The position numbers and the translations under genes were made by a program. From assembly GCF_001556045.1 (NCBI RefSeq), contig NZ_LSIC01000015.1, positions 29,321 through 93,320 on the forward strand: a stretch of DNA of 64,000 nucleotides, read 5' to 3'. How positions within the stretch are numbered: position 1 is the first letter of the stretch; each line of letters starts with the position of its first letter. This document shows positions 9,918 to 18,881 of the stretch, piece after piece. The notes below the pieces were generated by a model. That model did no database searches and was not told where the DNA came from. It worked only from the letters and a program-made list of their open reading frames with translations. This stretch comes from Bradyrhizobium sp. CCH5-F6 (GTDB taxonomy: Bacteria > Pseudomonadota > Alphaproteobacteria > Rhizobiales > Xanthobacteraceae).

Positions 9918-11300
9918 GTGCAAAGGATTGACATCCTAAGACCGTTGCTGGGGTCTGCAGTGCAAAGAACGAAATGGGGCGGGGTCGTCGATAGCGGTCT
10001 CAGCGGGAGCGGCTACTTTCGCGTTGCCGAGCGCAATGGCGTATTCTGGCTTGTCGATCCGGACGGGGGCCGCTTTCTCTCGAAGGGGGTCAATACGATC
10101 CGCTTCGATCAGGAACGCATCGGGGGGACCGACCGCGTGCCCTACGCAGAGGCCTGCCGAGCCAAATATGGTAGCCTGCAGATCTGGCGTACTGCTGTGT
10201 CTGACCGGCTGGCAAGCTGGGCCTTCAACACGGTCGGTTGCTGGTCAGACGAACTCGTCGCCAGCTCGGGATCGCAATTGCTGGCAACCACGCCGATCGC
10301 GGAGCTAGGCGCATCTTTCCGCTTGCACCGGCGCGATCAGGTCTTCCCGGACGTCTTCGATCCCGAATTCTCGGCGCATATTCGCGCAAGCGCCGATCAA
10401 CGTTGCAGGCATCGCCGCAATGATCCCGGCCTGCTCGGGACCTTCATCGACAACGAACTCTACTGGTCACCTGACTGGCGCAATACCGACGAGCTTCTGA
10501 CGCTGTTCCTGAACCTGCCGTCTCGTCGACCCGGCAGGGGCGCCGCCATCTCAGGACTGCAGGCGCGCTATCGAGATTTTGCTCGGTTCAATGCGGTCTG
10601 GCGCACACAGGCGCGCTCTTGGCAAGAGCTCGGCAGGATCGAACATGTCGCGGCACCGTTCGTCAGGCTTCGTCCTGGCGTCTTGAACGACGCGCTCGAG
10701 ACCAAGGCTAACCTGGCAGATCCCGCCCGCGAGGCCTTCTCGGCAGATTGCGACGCCTTCGTGGCCGTCGTGGCTGACAAATATTTCGAACTGTGTGTCT
10801 CGGCAATCAAGGCGACCGATCCCAATCATCTCGTGCTCGGATCCCGGTTCGGCTATCAGCCACCGGCAGGCGTCATCGCGGCTGCCGGCCGCCATCTCGA
10901 TGTGATCTCCTTCAATTGCTACGAGTTCGACCCTGGTCCGGTCATTGACGCCTATGCTGTCGCCGGGAAGCCATGCTTGATCACCGAATTCTCATTTCGA
11001 GGCGACGACGCAGGCTTGCCGAACACGAAGGGAGGGGGACCCCGGGTCGCGACCCAAGCGGAGCGCGCCCGAGCTTTCGAGGGCTACGTTGCGGCTGCCC
11101 TCAGCAAGCCGAATGTGGTCGGATATCACTGGTTCGAGCATGCCGATGAGCCGGCGCAAGGGCGATTTGACGGTGAAGATTCGAATTTCGGCACGGTGAC
11201 CATCGAGGACCAGGTTTATGAAGAGCTGACGAAGACCATGACCAGGGTCAACGCGGCGGCAGAGCGCATTCACGCCGCGGCTGTCCCGGCTGTGATCTAA
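9918..11300 (+). CDS. GH-A clan glycoside hydrolase, agarase/GH50-like
   Basis: 460 residues from GTG 9918; GTG at 9960 is an equally possible start. The opening FWLVDPDGGRFLSKGVNTIRFD matches the beta-agarase-like (GH50-type) entry into a TIM barrel. Candidate catalytic acids are Glu in GTFIDNELYWSPDW (acid/base) and Glu in PCLITEFSFRG (nucleophile), followed by the late barrel segment GYHWFEHADEPAQGRFDGEDSNFG. No signal peptide is visible, so a cytoplasmic oligosaccharide substrate is likelier than agar. It diverges from the GH1 operon and ends three bases before the convergent ppsA stop. Confidence 0.65.
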   Translation: MQRIDILRPLLGSAVQRTKWGGVVDSGLSGSGYFRVAERNGVFWLVDPDGGRFLSKGVNTIRFDQERIGGTDRVPYAEACRAKYGSLQIWRTAVSDRLASWAFNTVGCWSDELVASSGSQLLATTPIAELGASFRLHRRDQVFPDVFDPEFSAHIRASADQRCRHRRNDPGLLGTFIDNELYWSPDWRNTDELLTLFLNLPSRRPGRGAAISGLQARYRDFARFNAVWRTQARSWQELGRIEHVAAPFVRLRPGVLNDALETKANLADPAREAFSADCDAFVAVVADKYFELCVSAIKATDPNHLVLGSRFGYQPPAGVIAAAGRHLDVISFNCYEFDPGPVIDAYAVAGKPCLITEFSFRGDDAGLPNTKGGGPRVATQAERARAFEGYVAAALSKPNVVGYHWFEHADEPAQGRFDGEDSNFGTVTIEDQVYEELTKTMTRVNAAAERIHAAAVPAVI

Positions 11301-11303
11301 TCG

Positions 11304-13754
11304 CTACAGGGCGGTAAGGCGTCGCGCGTCCGATTTCGGCAGATCGGCCTCGGCGTCGGCCACCACGGCCATGGTCCGAAACACGCTCGCGGGATTGACG
11401 CTGATCGAATCGATGCCCAGTCCCGTCAAATAGCGCGCAATCTCCGGATAATTCGCGGGGGCCTCGCCGCAGATGCCGATATGGCGACCGTTGCGCTGGG
11501 CGCCGACTATCGCCTGCCGGAACATCTCCAGCATTCCCGGATCCCGCTCGTCGAAATCGAAGGCCACGATGTCGGAATCCCGGTCGACCCCCAGCGTGAG
11601 CTGGGTGAGATCGTTGGAGCCGATCGAGAAGCCATCGAACAGCTCCGCAAACGCATCGATCTGGATGACGTTGTTGGGGATCTCGCACATGACATAGATT
11701 TCGAGGCCGTCCTCGCCGCGCTTCAGTCCATTGGTCGCCATCGTCGCGATCACGCGCCGGGCTTCCGCGACGGTCCGGCAAAACGGCACCATGACGCGCA
11801 GATTGGAGAGACCCATCTCCTTCCGCACCCGTCGGAGCGCAGCACACTCCAAGGCGAACCCCTCGGCGTAGGCCGGATGGCTGTAGCGAGAGGCACCCCG
11901 GAAACCCAGCATTGGGTTCTCTTCCCGGGGCTCGAAGCCCTCGCCGCCGAGCAGGCTGGCATACTCGTTGGTTTTGAAATCGGACAGCCGTACGATCACG
12001 GGCTTCGGATAGAATGCCGCGGCGATGGTGCCGATGCCTTCCGCCAATCGTTGAACGAAGAAATCGGCCGGGCTCTTGAAGTCCTTCACCAGCCGTGCGA
12101 TCGCGGCCCGCGCCTTGGCGCTGGTGATCTTGTCCGGCTTGAGCAGCGCCATCGGGTGGACGCCGATATGTTCACTGATGATGAATTCCATGCGGGCGAG
12201 ACCGACGCCCGCCTGCGGCTGCATCGCTGTGCGGAACGCTATTTCCGGAGTTCCAACATTGACCATGATGGCCGTACGCGGCTGTCGCAGGTCGTTCACC
12301 GGCGTTTTTGTAACGTCGAAGGCAACGACTCCCTGATAGACGCTGCCGATATCGCCTTCGGCGCAGCAGATCGTGACGTCAGTCCCGGTCTTGATCTTTT
12401 CGGTCGCGTGCGTGGCGCCCACCACGGCGGGGATGCCCAGCTCGCGCGCCACGATCGCGGCATGGCAGGTCCGGCCACCCTTGTCGGTGATGATGCCGGC
12501 TGCGATCTTCATGACCGGCTCCCAATCCGGGCTGGTGGCCGGCGCTACCAGGATCTCACCCGGCCGGAAGGCTGCAAGATCGCGTGCGGTCGAAATGCGC
12601 CGTGTGCGCCCAGATGCGATCTTCTCTCCGACCGCACGACCGCTGACGATGACCGGGCCGTGTCCCTTGAGATTGTAGGTCTCGTAGAAGTCCGTCGAAC
12701 GCTGGGAGGCTACGGTCTCGGGCCGGGCCTGAATGATGTAAAGCCTGCCGTCGACGCCGTCCTTGGCCCACTCGATGTCCATCGGCATCGCAACGCCGGC
12801 ATGTTTCGAATAATGGGCCTCGATCCGGACCGCGATCTCGGCAAGGCTCAGCACTTCCGGGTCTGAAATGCAGAATCTCTGACGTTCGGCGTCAGGCACA
12901 TTGCGGGTGAGCGTCGCATGCTCGCCGCCACGCTTGCCGTAGATCATGCGGATCTGCTTGGCTCCGAGCCGGCGCCGCAGCACCCGGCGAAAACCCTGGC
13001 TCAACGTCGTCTTGTGGACGTAAAATTCGTCCGGATCGACCTGGCCCTGCACGATGGTCTCCCCGAGACCGTAACAGCCGGTGACGAAGACCACGTCACG
13101 AAAGCCGGATTCGGTGTCGAGCGTGAAGACGACTCCGCTGGCCGCCAGATCGGAACGCACCATTCTCATCACGGCGACGGAGAGTGCCACCTTGAAATGA
13201 TCGAAGCCGTTGTCGATCCGGTAGGAGATCGCACGATCGGTGAAGATGGATGCAAAGCAACGCCGGCAAGCCTCGAACAGATCCTTGGCCCCGCGCACGT
13301 TGAGAAAGCTCTCGTGCTGTCCTGCAAAGCTCGCTGTCGGCAGATCCTCGGCCGTCGCGGAGCTTCGCACGGCGACGGCAATCCCGCTTCCGGCCTCACG
13401 CTCGAGTTGCCGATACCCTTCCACCACCTGCTTGCGTAGCAGGGGCGTGTCCATGGCCTTGTATATGATTTCGCGAGCCTTCGCGGCTTTGCTGGCAAGC
13501 GTCCTGATCTTGCTCTTGTCGATCCCGTCGAGGAGCCGGTGAAGCTGATCTGCGGTGCCGCCCCGTGACAACGCTTCACGATAGGCATCCGCCGTGATCG
13601 CAAAGCCGTTGGGCACAGCAACTCCTTGCGACGCGAGCGCAGAATAGAGTTCGCCGAGCGAAGCGGTCTTGCCGCCCACCAGACCAACGTCGTCCAATCC
13701 GATTTCAAGGAAAGGTTTGATATACCCGAACATGTCAATAGCAGACCACGCCAT
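11304..13754 (-). CDS. ppsA: Phosphoenolpyruvate synthase
   Basis: 816 residues; converts pyruvate and ATP to phosphoenolpyruvate, AMP and phosphate. Order of domains: N-terminal ATP-grasp (GLVGGKTASLGEL, then VRSSATAEDLPTASFAGQHESFLN), central swivelling domain with the phosphohistidine in GGRTCHAAIVARELG, and C-terminal PEP-binding barrel (GSNDLTQLTLGVDRD, then GICGEAPA). ATG at 13754 is chosen because AGGA lies six bases upstream; further in-frame starts exist at 13910 and 13733. FixK-like boxes at 13860-13873 and 13767-13780 lie upstream, so induction at low oxygen is plausible. It is divergent from the HtrA gene. Confidence 0.9.
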   Translation of the reverse strand: MAWSAIDMFGYIKPFLEIGLDDVGLVGGKTASLGELYSALASQGVAVPNGFAITADAYREALSRGGTADQLHRLLDGIDKSKIRTLASKAAKAREIIYKAMDTPLLRKQVVEGYRQLEREAGSGIAVAVRSSATAEDLPTASFAGQHESFLNVRGAKDLFEACRRCFASIFTDRAISYRIDNGFDHFKVALSVAVMRMVRSDLAASGVVFTLDTESGFRDVVFVTGCYGLGETIVQGQVDPDEFYVHKTTLSQGFRRVLRRRLGAKQIRMIYGKRGGEHATLTRNVPDAERQRFCISDPEVLSLAEIAVRIEAHYSKHAGVAMPMDIEWAKDGVDGRLYIIQARPETVASQRSTDFYETYNLKGHGPVIVSGRAVGEKIASGRTRRISTARDLAAFRPGEILVAPATSPDWEPVMKIAAGIITDKGGRTCHAAIVARELGIPAVVGATHATEKIKTGTDVTICCAEGDIGSVYQGVVAFDVTKTPVNDLRQPRTAIMVNVGTPEIAFRTAMQPQAGVGLARMEFIISEHIGVHPMALLKPDKITSAKARAAIARLVKDFKSPADFFVQRLAEGIGTIAAAFYPKPVIVRLSDFKTNEYASLLGGEGFEPREENPMLGFRGASRYSHPAYAEGFALECAALRRVRKEMGLSNLRVMVPFCRTVAEARRVIATMATNGLKRGEDGLEIYVMCEIPNNVIQIDAFAELFDGFSIGSNDLTQLTLGVDRDSDIVAFDFDERDPGMLEMFRQAIVGAQRNGRHIGICGEAPANYPEIARYLTGLGIDSISVNPASVFRTMAVVADAEADLPKSDARRLTAL

Positions 13755-13766
13755 GATTTCCTGGTC

Positions 13767-13780
13767 TTGAGGCAAGTCAA
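13767..13780. promoter_or_regulatory. FixK/FNR-like box, second copy
   Basis: TTGA-GGCAAG-TCAA. The palindromic core is intact but both inner bases of the FNR consensus differ. It sits only 13 bases upstream of the favoured ppsA ATG, too close for activation from that promoter. It may be an auxiliary site, or the ppsA start may be further downstream (ATG 13733). Confidence 0.35.
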
Positions 13781-13859
13781 GCTTCGTGCCCGTTGCCGCC
13801 GCAACTTCTGCCAGGCGGGCCGGATTGTTTCCGGTGCTTAACCGATGCAACCAGCTTGG

Positions 13860-13873
13860 TTGAGGCAGATCAA
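13860..13873. promoter_or_regulatory. FixK/FNR-like box between ppsA and htrA
   Basis: TTGAG-GCAG-ATCAA, one mismatch from TTGAT-N4-ATCAA. With the usual spacing of about 41.5 bases to the transcription start, it would place the htrA start near 13908, 26 bases before the GTG at 13934. In the other direction it would place the ppsA start near 13825. It could serve both divergent genes. Confidence 0.6.
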
Positions 13874-13933
13874 GATGTCGGCGTGAAAGCAGGTCAAGCT
13901 TCACTATCATTAGCGCGGAAACGGGGTAGGAGA

Positions 13934-15406
13934 GTGATTCCCGGAAACAGTGGTGCGCGAGTTATTGACGCCGCCTGCGCTGGCAGAATCATCGCGTTAA
14001 GCCTGTATCTCGCGACGTTGGGCGCGACGCTTGCACTGGATGGAACGCCGCACGCAGTCGCGGCCGAGGTCGATGCTGCCGGTGTCAACGCTCCGGTCGG
14101 CTTTGCAGAGGTCATTGAACGGGTCAGGCCAGCCGTCGTCGGCATCCGGGTGAAGACCGAGCAGGGAAGTGTTGACGGCGAGCGGGCGCAGCTGCCTCCG
14201 CCCGGATCGCTATTGGATCGGTTCTTTCGGCAGTTCGGCGTACAGATTCCCTCGGATCCGGCTCCGGGGTCCGATGTCACGGTTGGCGCGGGATTCCTGA
14301 TCTCCGGTGACGGTTATATCGTCACGAACGAGCACGTCGTGGCAAAGGGCGTCGACATCGAGGTCACGATGGATAACGGAAATATCCATTCCGCCAAGCT
14401 CATCGGCAGTGACCCGCACACCGATCTCGCATTGATCAGGATCTCCGCCCTAGGTGACCTGCCTTACGTCCGCTTTGCTGCGGCGGAGCCGCGGATAGGC
14501 GACTGGGTGCTCGCGATCGGAGATCCGTTCGGGCTCGGCGGCACGGTCACCGCCGGGATCGTCTCGGCCCGGGGACGTGATATCGGGGGAGAATCCTACA
14601 ACGAATTCATCCAGATCGATGCTCCGGTCAATAAGGGCAATTCCGGCGGGCCATCGTTCAACGTGAGGGGCGAGGTCATCGGGGTCAACACCGTTATCTA
14701 CTCGCCCTCGGGCGGCTCCGTGGGAGTGGCGTTTGATGTCCCGGCGGAGACGGTGAGGCTCGTCGTTCGTCAGCTCCGAGAGAGAGGCTACGTCTCGCGA
14801 GGTTGGGTCGGCGTCTACCTTCAAGAGGTTTCGCCCGGCATCGCCGACGCGATGGACCTGAAGAGCACCCGGGGTGCGCTCGTTGCGCAACTCGACGAAG
14901 GACCGGCAGCCAAGCAGGGCGTGGAGGTCGGTGACGTGATCACCTTCGTCAACGATCGCGAGCTGAACAATCCGCGCGACTTCGCCAGAACGGTGGCTCA
15001 GATCAGCCCGGGCACCGTCATCAATCTCCGGATCCTAAGGAATGCGCGGGAGATGTCGATCGATGTGATGGTCGGCGAACTCCCCCGCACGCCAGCAACC
15101 GGCAAGGACAAGCAGGCGGAGCCGAGGGAACGGGTAGAACTCGGGCTCACAGTCGCGCCGGCACGTCTTGTCTCGGGTGCCGGGGAAATCGGGGTAGTGG
15201 TGCTCGAGATCAGGCCGGGCAGCGGCGCGGCCGGCGGCGGCCTTCAGGTCGGCGACATTATTCTCGGCATCGGAGGACAGCCCATCGTCGCCGGCGCTGA
15301 CCTCGATAGAATGGTCAACGAAGCCCGTGCGCAATCCCGGCGCACGATCCTGGTCCGGATCAAACGTGCGGGTGCAATGAATTTCGTCGCCGTCCCAATC
15401 ATCTGA
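13934..15406 (+). CDS. HtrA/Deg-family periplasmic serine protease with two PDZ domains
   Basis: 490 residues from GTG 13934. A hydrophobic segment IIALSLYLATLGATLAL with a following AVAA looks like a signal peptide or anchor. The trypsin-like catalytic triad is clear: His in GYIVTNEHVVAKG, Asp in DPHTDLALIRI, Ser in NKGNSGGPSFN. Two PDZ domains follow (GWVGVYLQEVSPG onward, then ELGLTVAPARL onward). Such enzymes degrade misfolded envelope proteins. GTG 13883 is an alternative start, but 13934 leaves a leader consistent with the FixK-like box upstream. It neighbours stress genes. Confidence 0.9.
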   Translation: MIPGNSGARVIDAACAGRIIALSLYLATLGATLALDGTPHAVAAEVDAAGVNAPVGFAEVIERVRPAVVGIRVKTEQGSVDGERAQLPPPGSLLDRFFRQFGVQIPSDPAPGSDVTVGAGFLISGDGYIVTNEHVVAKGVDIEVTMDNGNIHSAKLIGSDPHTDLALIRISALGDLPYVRFAAAEPRIGDWVLAIGDPFGLGGTVTAGIVSARGRDIGGESYNEFIQIDAPVNKGNSGGPSFNVRGEVIGVNTVIYSPSGGSVGVAFDVPAETVRLVVRQLRERGYVSRGWVGVYLQEVSPGIADAMDLKSTRGALVAQLDEGPAAKQGVEVGDVITFVNDRELNNPRDFARTVAQISPGTVINLRILRNAREMSIDVMVGELPRTPATGKDKQAEPRERVELGLTVAPARLVSGAGEIGVVVLEIRPGSGAAGGGLQVGDIILGIGGQPIVAGADLDRMVNEARAQSRRTILVRIKRAGAMNFVAVPII

Positions 15407-15674
15407 GCAACCGGGCTTGATCCCGAATTGAATGACGGCTCTCTCGCTAGCTCTCCCCATGAACTGAGCAGGGACATTGCTTGAGCGTGATCTCGTCGGC
15501 CGGAATTGGCAAAACCTTCGTGCCGACAGCGCCGCGGCTTCAACGGCATCGCGTGCGTCAGTGTCGATGATGCGCGGGCAAGCTTCGCAGGGTTGCCCCT
15601 GGCCGCCGTGCGCGTCCTTGAGCACGCGAACGGTGAAGGACCGTAGCATACTTCGTCGTCATATCCCGGTGCGA
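15407..15674. other. Intergenic region between htrA and the CBS-BON gene
   Basis: 268 bases between two convergent genes. It contains TTGAGCGTGATCTCGTCGG (15480-15498), closely similar to the left half of the repeat at 26591-26611, so part of an intergenic repeat is present. No gene was recognised. Confidence 0.5.
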
Positions 15675-16361
15675 TCAATAGACAAAGGTCGGGGTTTCAA
15701 GCAGGTGGTCGTTGACGGTTTGGACGCCGGGGATTGCCTCGGCGGCCACGCGAATAGCCGTGCGTTCGGCGAGTGACGGCGCGAAGCCCCAGAGATCGAC
15801 CACACCATCCTGGACCGTGGCATTCACATTGAGCGTATGAGCCCAAGGCTGCTTCTTGAGCTCGTCGAAGAACCTCTTCCTGATGGCCGCATCTGGAAGC
15901 GAAATCTCGAGCTTCGGCTTGGCGCTCGCGATGGCCTGAAGCAGATTGGATCGGCTGACGATCCCGACGAGCTGACCTTCTCTGTTGACGATCGGGACGC
16001 GTTTGATCTGCCTCTTCTCGAGAAGCATCGCAATATCGTTCAAGGGTGTCTCGGGCGACGCGGTCGCGACGTCTTGCGTCATGATGTCTTGCACTTTGAC
16101 GGAATGCGATCTGACGTAGTCCGTTGCCTGTTCGGCGTCACCGGTCAACAAGCGCAGCCACCATGAGTAGGGGCGCTCGGTGCCGCTTTCCGCCCGATGA
16201 ATGAGATCGCCTTCACTCACGATTCCAAGAAGCTTGTTATCGGGATCGACCACCGGAACCGCGCTGATCCGACGTTCCAGCAGGATCTTCGCGACCTGCT
16301 GGACGGACGCGTGCGGGCCAACGGTCACCACGGGGGACACCATGACATCGCGTGCTTGCAT
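15675..16361 (-). CDS. CBS-CBS-BON domain protein
   Basis: 228 residues. Two CBS domains (MQARDVMVSPVVTVGPHAS... GIVSEGDLIHR, then VQDIMTQDVATASPETP... GIVSRSNLLQA) form an adenine-nucleotide-sensing pair, followed by a BON domain (NVNATVQDGVVDLWGFAPS... AIPGVQTVNDHL) often linked to membrane or phospholipid binding. ATG 16361 is preferred over 16373: GGAG lies six bases upstream and the FixK-like box at 16422-16435 predicts a 26-base leader. It diverges from the universal stress protein gene, which has its own box. A role in low-oxygen or energy-stress signalling is inferred. Confidence 0.85.
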   Translation of the reverse strand: MQARDVMVSPVVTVGPHASVQQVAKILLERRISAVPVVDPDNKLLGIVSEGDLIHRAESGTERPYSWWLRLLTGDAEQATDYVRSHSVKVQDIMTQDVATASPETPLNDIAMLLEKRQIKRVPIVNREGQLVGIVSRSNLLQAIASAKPKLEISLPDAAIRKRFFDELKKQPWAHTLNVNATVQDGVVDLWGFAPSLAERTAIRVAAEAIPGVQTVNDHLLETPTFVY

Positions 16362-16421
16362 GACAGGCTCCATGTCGCTTCATCAATTTCGATAATCCTG
16401 CCGGATCGTGGGCTCTCCGGC

Positions 16422-16435
16422 TTGATCCGGATCAA
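16422..16435. promoter_or_regulatory. Perfect FixK/FNR box upstream of CBS-BON gene
   Basis: TTGATCCGGATCAA, an exact, fully palindromic match to the FNR/FixK consensus TTGAT-N4-ATCAA. The centre is 67 bases from the ATG at 16361, so a transcription start about 41.5 bases from the centre would give a 26-base leader. Activation by a FixK-type regulator under microaerobic conditions is the likely reading. Confidence 0.8.
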
Positions 16436-16591
16436 ACGGGTCGGGACGGGACGATCGCAATTGGCCGTATTCACCGAGGAGAACTGGTCAGGATCCCGCA
16501 TCGCGCAGTCGTATTCGTGGGTGACGGACGAAAGGCGCTATTCAAACCGATCGCCCCGGCAAGGTCAGCAAAGTTTCCCCTGTCTCTTGGT

Positions 16592-16605
16592 TTGATCTCG
16601 CTCAA
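16592..16605. promoter_or_regulatory. FixK/FNR-like box upstream of universal stress protein gene
   Basis: TTGAT-CTCG-CTCAA, keeping the TTGA-N6-TCAA core with one consensus mismatch. Its centre lies 67 bases before the ATG at 16666, the same distance seen for the box and start of the divergent CBS-BON gene. Confidence 0.65.
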
Positions 16606-16665
16606 CTGGGTTGGTTGTCCGTCGAGCGATAAATGAACAAATGCGCATCTTGCCGGAGAAATGTC

Positions 16666-17487
16666 ATGTCGATCGCCAGCGTCATGGTTTACGTCGATAC
16701 CGCGCAACAAGAGGCGGGACAGGTCGCTGTTGCGGACAGTGTCGCGTCTAGGTTCGAGGCTTCCATTTTGGGTGTGTCCGCTGCAGCCGTGCAGCCTCCG
16801 TTTGTGGCCGAAGGGGTCATCATTGAACAGACCACCGAGGAGGACCTCAGACGCTTACGATCCGCGCTTGCGGAAAAGGAGAGTTGGTTCAGGAGAGTGG
16901 TGCGTTCGCCGGGCGAGAAAGTTGAATGGCGCTGGTCGATCAATGATCCGACCGACTTCGTGGTTGAGCAAGCCAGGGCGGCGGATCTCGTTGTCGTCAA
17001 GCGGAGTTCACTTGGGGCCAATCCCTCTCATTTCTTTGACCCGGCAGAAGCCATGCTCAGGATGGGGCGTCCGACGCTATCGGTTCCTGCGAGCGTGACG
17101 GGATTATCCGGGGACCAGGTCGTGATCGGATGGAAGGATACGCGCGAGGCGCGCCGCGCCGTTCGCGACGCGATGCCGTTCCTGACACGCGCGTCAAAAG
17201 TCACGATAGTCGAGATCTGCACGTCGGATGAGCAGGATGCGGCGCACCGTCGGGTGCGGGATGTCGCCAGTTATCTCAAGAAACACGGTGCGAGTTGCGA
17301 GCACGAGATCCGTGTACATACGGCAGATCCCGATGCCCGCTATCTCATTCGCTTTGCCGAAGACGTTCGTGCCGACCTCATCGTTACCGGAGGTTATGGA
17401 CACAGCAGGCTGGGGGAGTGGATTTTTGGCGGGATGACGTACAGCCTCCTGCAGGAGGCGAAGATCTGCCTCCTTATGTCTCACTAG
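16666..17487 (+). CDS. Universal stress protein, tandem UspA domains
   Basis: 273 residues in two UspA-like halves. The second half ends ADLIVTGGYGHSRLGEWIFGGMTYSLL, close to the ATP-binding GxxGHSxxxExxxGGxxxxLL motif; the first half has ADLVVVKRSS and is degenerate in that motif. ATG 16666 follows GGAG by seven bases. A FixK-like box upstream and the CBS gene 40 bases downstream point to a low-oxygen stress operon. Usp proteins are cytoplasmic and typically protect during growth arrest. The precise function is unknown. Confidence 0.88.
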   Translation: MSIASVMVYVDTAQQEAGQVAVADSVASRFEASILGVSAAAVQPPFVAEGVIIEQTTEEDLRRLRSALAEKESWFRRVVRSPGEKVEWRWSINDPTDFVVEQARAADLVVVKRSSLGANPSHFFDPAEAMLRMGRPTLSVPASVTGLSGDQVVIGWKDTREARRAVRDAMPFLTRASKVTIVEICTSDEQDAAHRRVRDVASYLKKHGASCEHEIRVHTADPDARYLIRFAEDVRADLIVTGGYGHSRLGEWIFGGMTYSLLQEAKICLLMSH

Positions 17488-17527
17488 GGCGGCAAAGCCG
17501 GATCGTGTGCGAGGGAGCAGCACCAAA

Positions 17528-17998
17528 ATGAGAGCGGCAGATATCATGCGAACCTCGTTTGCGACAGTGAGACAAAGCGCTCCGCTGCTCGACGCGATCC
17601 ACCTCCTGCTCGAGACCAATCAGCGCGGTCTGCCGGTGGTGGACGACGCCGGATCGCTGGTCGGGATCATTTCTGAAGGCGATTTCCTTCACCGACGCGA
17701 GTTGGAAGTGGAGTATCCAGAGGGATTTTGGCTTGAATGGCTGCTTGGGAAAGACGAGGGGCAGTTCGCTCGCGAGCGAACGAGTGGGCTTCGAGTCGAT
17801 GCCGTCATGAGCCGCCATCCCGTATGGGTCGATGACAACGCCAAGATCGAGGAGGTCGTCAAACAGATGGATATTTACCAGATATCGCAGGTGCTGGTCC
17901 TCCGCGGTAAGAAGCTTGCCGGAATCATCGGCCGTACTCAGCTTCTCGTAGCGCTAGAGCAGCGACTGAAGCGTTCGACGCAAGAATTGCGGCAGTAA
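17528..17998 (+). CDS. CBS-domain pair protein
   Basis: 156 residues. Two CBS domains: MRAADIMRTSFATVRQSAP... GLPVVDDAGSLVGIISEGDFLHRR and VDAVMSRHPVWVDDNAKIEEVVKQMD... KLAGIIGRTQLLVAL. Between them is an insertion (EYPEGFWLEWLLGKDEGQFARE) resembling the linker of the CBS-BON protein, so the two are probably related. It follows the universal stress gene by 40 bases and probably shares its FixK-controlled transcript. Start ATG 17528 has a GGAG upstream. Confidence 0.85.
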   Translation: MRAADIMRTSFATVRQSAPLLDAIHLLLETNQRGLPVVDDAGSLVGIISEGDFLHRRELEVEYPEGFWLEWLLGKDEGQFARERTSGLRVDAVMSRHPVWVDDNAKIEEVVKQMDIYQISQVLVLRGKKLAGIIGRTQLLVALEQRLKRSTQELRQ

Positions 17999-18241
17999 AG
18001 CCGAGCCGATTTTGGCAATGCAAAGCGTCGGACAAAGCGTAGAATGCGACGAGCGGGCCGACGAGCTTGTGGCGGAACCACTATCTCCCATCGCCGGGAT
18101 CCTGATTTAGCCAAAACAAGCATTCCTGAGCAGGCCGGAAACTAACGGTGAATGAACCCTGTGGCCGCTCGCCTCGGTGCGATGGAGAGTGTCAACCAAG
18201 CCGCGTCGCGGCGCCCGCCGTCTAGGCCGTGTGCTCGTAAA
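17999..18241. other. Intergenic region before IS remnant
   Basis: 243 bases with no gene recognised. No clear terminator hairpin was seen after the CBS gene; the insertion-sequence end begins at about 18242. Confidence 0.5.
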
Positions 18242-18878
18242 CTGAACCGCCCCGGGTTTGCCGGAGGCCATTTGGTTTAAGTTATGCCGTCATAGCTGGT
18301 TGCTCCAGCATGGCGTGGTAGCGTTGCTCGGCTTCGGCTGGTGGGATGTTGCCGATGGGCTCCAGGAGCCGCCGGTTGTCGAACCAGTCCACCCATTCCA
18401 GGGTCGCGAACTCGACGGCCTCGAAGCTGCGCCATGGCCCGCGCCGATGGATCACTTCGGCCTTTTAGAGACCGTTGATGGCTTCGGCGAGAGCATTGTC
18501 GTAGGAATCGCCGACGCTTCCGACGGAAGGTTCGATGCCAGCTTCAGCCAGACGCTCGGTGTATTTGATCGAAACGTATCGGCTGCCCCTGTCGCTGTGG
18601 TGCACGAGCGCGCCGCGATGGACCGGCCGTCGACCATGCAGCGCCTGCTCCAGTGCATCGAGCACGCAGCTCGCATGCGCCGTGCGCGAGGCCCGCCAGC
18701 CCACGATCGTGCCGGCATAGGCGTCGATGACAATGGCGACGTGGACGAAGCCGGCCCAGGTCGCGACATAGGTGAAGTCGGAGAGCCAGAGGACGTTCGG
18801 CCTCGTCGCCTTTGAACTGGCGGTTGACGTGATCGAGCGGGCACGGCGCGGCCTTGTCGCCGATCGTGGCCAAATGCG
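18242..18878 (-). mobile_element. Truncated IS3-family insertion sequence
   Basis: One end is recognisable at 18243-18269, beginning TGAACCGCCCCGGGTTTG, which I take as the terminal inverted repeat downstream of the transposase. The other end, with orfA and the first part of orfB, is absent; homology stops near 18870-18878. No target duplication can be defined. The remaining orfB is broken. Confidence 0.75.
18282..18878 (-). pseudogene. IS3-family transposase OrfB fragment, with frameshift and stop codon
   Basis: The integrase-core DDE region is recognisable: DKAAPCPLDHVNRQFK, then a frame change, NVLWLSDFTYVATWAGFVHV with the first Asp, VIDAYAGTIVGWR, HHSDRGSRYVSIKYTE with the second Asp, and SVGDSYDNALAEAINGL with the final Glu. 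An extra A near 18825 shifts frame after QFK. A TAA replaces the expected Tyr codon after INGL (18467-18469). The tail KAEVIHRRGPWRSFEAVE to AMLEQPAMTA is intact beyond it. It cannot make active transposase. Confidence 0.85.
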
Positions 18879-18881
18879 GTA

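Noticed and set aside
11481..12866. Plus-strand frame of 461 residues opposite ppsA
   Set aside because: No domain recognised and ppsA is certain on the other strand.
18258..18815. 185-residue plus-strand frame across the IS remnant
   Set aside because: It is antisense to the broken transposase.
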